Below are positions 5,310 through 6,426 of a DNA stretch of 6,426 nucleotides, in pieces. The notes under the pieces were generated by a model. That model was not told the DNA's origin, did not search any database, and saw only the letters and a list, made by a program, of their open reading frames with translations. Position 1 is the stretch's first letter. Every line of letters begins with the position of its first letter. A program made the translations under genes and the position numbers. This DNA is from Candidatus Komeilibacteria bacterium (GTDB taxonomy: Bacteria; Patescibacteriota; Patescibacteriia; UBA1558; S5-K13). The stretch lies in contig JAUVAE010000039.1 of NCBI GenBank assembly GCA_030591905.1, positions 1 to 6,426 of the forward strand. Reading direction: 5' to 3'.

Positions 5310-5349
5310 ACCCTGTTAAATGGATAATTGTTGTTATATTTAACAGGGT
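5310..5349 (-). promoter_or_regulatory. Perfect 12-bp hairpin upstream of the HIT gene
   Basis: ACCCTGTTAAAT (5310-5321) is the exact complement of 5338-5349, with a 16-nt loop. Neither strand has a T-run after it, so it is not an intrinsic terminator. Its near end is 35 nt from the HIT start codon. It shares the pattern ACCC-GTTA-AT...GGGT with the hairpin at 3091-3121, which has the same position relative to a start codon. It is either a leader element or a dispersed palindromic repeat. Confidence 0.65.
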
Positions 5350-5391
5350 GAATTCGAATTTAAGAATTTTTAATTAATTTGAAATTGCATC

Positions 5392-5433
5392 ATTAGAAAT
5401 TTATTCGAAATTTGAAATTAAAAATTAGAAATT
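5392..5433. repeat. Degenerate heptanucleotide tandem tract (AGAAATT type)
   Basis: Six units of 7 nt. Those at 5406, 5413, 5420 and 5427 all end in AAATT and differ in only their first two bases. The two before them (5392, 5399) are more diverged. The segment from 5392 recurs with two differences over 21 nt at 6103-6123. A weaker run of the same kind (TTAATTT-like) fills 5289-5309 just ahead of the HIT gene. Confidence 0.6.
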
Positions 5434-5434
5434 G

Positions 5435-5451
5435 ATCAAGCTTAGCTTGAT
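5435..5451 (-). terminator. Palindrome at the stop codon of the membrane-protein gene, possible weak terminator
   Basis: ATCAAGCT (5435-5442) mirrors AGCTTGAT (5444-5451) around one T. As RNA it gives a 6-bp stem with a 5-nt loop. It overlaps the TAA stop (5451-5453). Downstream on the minus strand the sequence is T-rich but broken by A residues. It could be a weak terminator or simply a repeat. Confidence 0.4.
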
Positions 5452-6020
5452 TACTCCCATTCTGGTTTAAACTTTTTAATAAATTCTTTGGTTAAAATAG
5501 TTAAAACAAATAAGATTCCAAACATAATTAACCAATCATAAATATATCCTGGGCAGTAGTAAATGTTTTTAAATAAAGCCAATAAAAGAGAAGTTAGAAT
5601 AGCAGTCCAATAATCTCGCGGGATTTTCAGAAACCATTTTTTATGCCAAAACATATGATTTCCTTTAAAATTTTTGACAGTAAAGTAAGGATTGACCACG
5701 AACCATAAGTAGTCCTCTACTATGATAAAAAATAAAAATATAATAATAGTGCTTATTTCGTTAGCTATAGTCCATTCTACTCCAGAAACAAAAGGAAAAT
5801 GAAATAGTAATAAAATCATGGAGAAAAGCGATAAATGATAACCAGTCATCTCTTTCCCCTCCACTATTTTCATATAAATTTTAGCATACCATTTATTAGG
5901 ATTTGCTCTCCAAGTTGGTAGGTTTTTAGCCCAACCATGGGCTCCTTCAATTTGGACTTCCAAAATTGCTAAAATTAGTGCCAGAATGAATACATAAATT
6001 GGTTGAATGTAGGTTAACAT
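5451..6020 (-). CDS. Conserved-looking polytopic membrane protein of unknown function
   Basis: I cannot assign a named family to this 189-residue protein. Hydrophobic segments suggest four or five membrane helices, at about 7-22, 64-80, 88-109, 137-151 and 161-177. The pattern is unusual for a mere structural protein, because polar residues lie in or next to the helices: E21 and E25 in EVQIEGAHGW (21-30), H28, H62, H74, E102-D103 and N110. The loop at 118-138 is rich in His, Trp and Arg (NH122, WH126, IPRDYW). The motifs EGAHGWAKNLPTWR (25-38) and TGYH (59-62) feel familiar from uncharacterised bacterial membrane proteins. A membrane-bound enzyme or metal-binding protein is possible but unproven. 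The start at 6020 precedes a natural first helix, and there is no ribosome site. It lies 119 nt after the rmlC-like gene. Confidence 0.82.
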   Translation of the reverse strand: MLTYIQPIYVFILALILAILEVQIEGAHGWAKNLPTWRANPNKWYAKIYMKIVEGKEMTGYHLSLFSMILLLFHFPFVSGVEWTIANEISTIIIFLFFIIVEDYLWFVVNPYFTVKNFKGNHMFWHKKWFLKIPRDYWTAILTSLLLALFKNIYYCPGYIYDWLIMFGILFVLTILTKEFIKKFKPEWE

Positions 6021-6029
6021 AAGTTTGAA

Positions 6030-6141
6030 TTTCTAAATCCTAATTTCTAATATCTAATAAATTTTTAATTATTAATGTCTAATTTGGCATTTAGAATTTG
6101 TTATTAGAAATTTATTTGTAATTAGGTGTTTGTTATTTGTT
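6030..6141. repeat. Heptanucleotide-periodic tract filling the rmlC-membrane protein gap
   Basis: Sixteen consecutive 7-nt steps fit from 6030 to 6141. The first four units (6030, 6037, 6044, 6051) all end in CTAA. Later units such as those at 6058, 6079, 6086, 6093 and 6107 end in ATTT, and those at 6128 and 6135 end in TTTGTT. The first units are the reverse complement of the AGAAATT unit at 5427, allowing for rotation. The tract ends at the rmlC stop codon (6140-6142). No promoter or gene is recognised in this gap. Confidence 0.6.
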
Positions 6142-6426
6142 ATTTTATTATGAATGGTGAGTCTGGATTATCTTCCCATCTTATTTCATCAATTTTTTCT
6201 GCTTTATTTTTTCCTTTATATAATTTATTAGGTAAATTAATGCACCAAGCAGGCTTTTCGGAAATACATTTATATCCATGCACAACACCTGGAGGAACTA
6301 TTACTGATATTAAATTGTCTTCTCCACCTTCTATTTCCATTTTTTCTTGATATGTCTCGCTATCTTTTCTATTATCCCAAAGATATAATTTGAATTTACC
6401 AGGACCAATAAATACGAAAAGATCAG
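6140..6426 (-). CDS. rmlC: dTDP-4-dehydrorhamnose 3,5-epimerase family protein (RmlC-like), 5' end outside the window
   Basis: The open frame continues to the window edge, giving 94 C-terminal residues. The internal ATG at 6340 is not a true start, because family sequence continues upstream of it. The visible part is the second half of an RmlC-type cupin. It has a strand LFVFIGPGKFKLYLWD, then DSETYQE, the conserved VPPGVVHGYK (residues about 45-54 of the visible part) and a closing INLPNKLYKG...DEIRWEDNPDSPF. RmlC epimerises C3 and C5 of the RmlB product to give the substrate of RmlD, which fits rmlB and rmlD downstream. The catalytic His is expected in the missing N-terminal part, so 3,5-epimerase cannot be separated here from related dTDP-sugar isomerases. 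The final IIK-stop segment shares 15 identical bases with the DNA just upstream of rmlB. Confidence 0.87.
   Translation of the reverse strand, partial: DLFVFIGPGKFKLYLWDNRKDSETYQEKMEIEGGEDNLISVIVPPGVVHGYKCISEKPAWCINLPNKLYKGKNKAEKIDEIRWEDNPDSPFIIK

Noticed and set aside
5310..5349. Intrinsic terminator
   Set aside because: The stem is perfect but no T-run follows on either strand and the loop is 16 nt.
6030..6141. CRISPR array
   Set aside because: The period is 7 nt with degenerate units and there are no spacers or cas genes.
6338..6340. ATG as start of a 66-aa minus-strand protein
   Set aside because: The frame stays open to the window edge and the upstream residues (LFVFIGPGKFKLYLWD) match the RmlC family, so this ATG is an internal methionine.
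6126..6350. Plus-strand ORF of 74 codons
   Set aside because: It is antisense to the rmlC-like gene, which has clear cupin motifs on the minus strand.
853..6426. Alternative genetic code with UGA read as glycine or tryptophan
   Set aside because: The family-conserved frames contain no in-frame UGA and tryptophan positions use TGG. The only relevant UGA ends the SDR relic.

Overview
This AT-rich window looks like a chromosomal piece of a Candidatus Patescibacteria (CPR) bacterium. The basis is indirect: compact genes with very AT-rich gaps, several short palindromic repeat families that I recall from such genomes, and a mostly same-strand gene run with few Shine-Dalgarno sites. All frames read well with UGA as stop, so nothing suggests the UGA-glycine code of Gracilibacteria or Absconditabacteria. 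The phylum call is an inference from style, not from a marker gene.

Layout. Positions 1-160 hold a pair of inverted CT/AG-rich hairpins around an AT-rich core. A single plus-strand gene of unknown function (237-839) follows, with a good sigma-70-type promoter, an AGGAGG ribosome site and an intrinsic terminator. All other genes lie on the minus strand and converge on it. In their direction of transcription they are: the 3' part of an rmlC-like epimerase (cut by the right edge), a conserved polytopic membrane protein of unknown function, a HIT-family hydrolase, a stand-alone DUF2156 / LPG-synthase-C acyltransferase-like protein, a NUDIX hydrolase, rmlB and rmlD.

RmlB, RmlC and RmlD make dTDP-L-rhamnose from dTDP-glucose, so the locus very probably serves cell-surface glycan synthesis. 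RmlA is not in the window. The four genes between rmlC and rmlB are not rhamnose genes. Gaps of 36 and 62 nt join DUF2156-NUDIX and HIT-DUF2156. The wider gaps (119-193 nt) hold repeats.

The least ordinary content is between the genes. (1) Just upstream of rmlB is a 23-codon relic of the 5' end of another Rossmann-fold SDR gene, cut off inside its TGGAGFIG motif by a palindromic repeat. (2) The AT-rich gaps are not random: they show a degenerate 7-nt periodicity (TTTCTAA / AGAAATT type) in three places. (3) Two leader hairpins of the ACCC...GGGT type sit about 30-35 nt ahead of start codons. (4) A repeat has been absorbed into the C-terminus of RmlD. I see no clear new defence or mobile system. 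The unknown 200-residue protein and the membrane protein are the best candidates for new protein functions.
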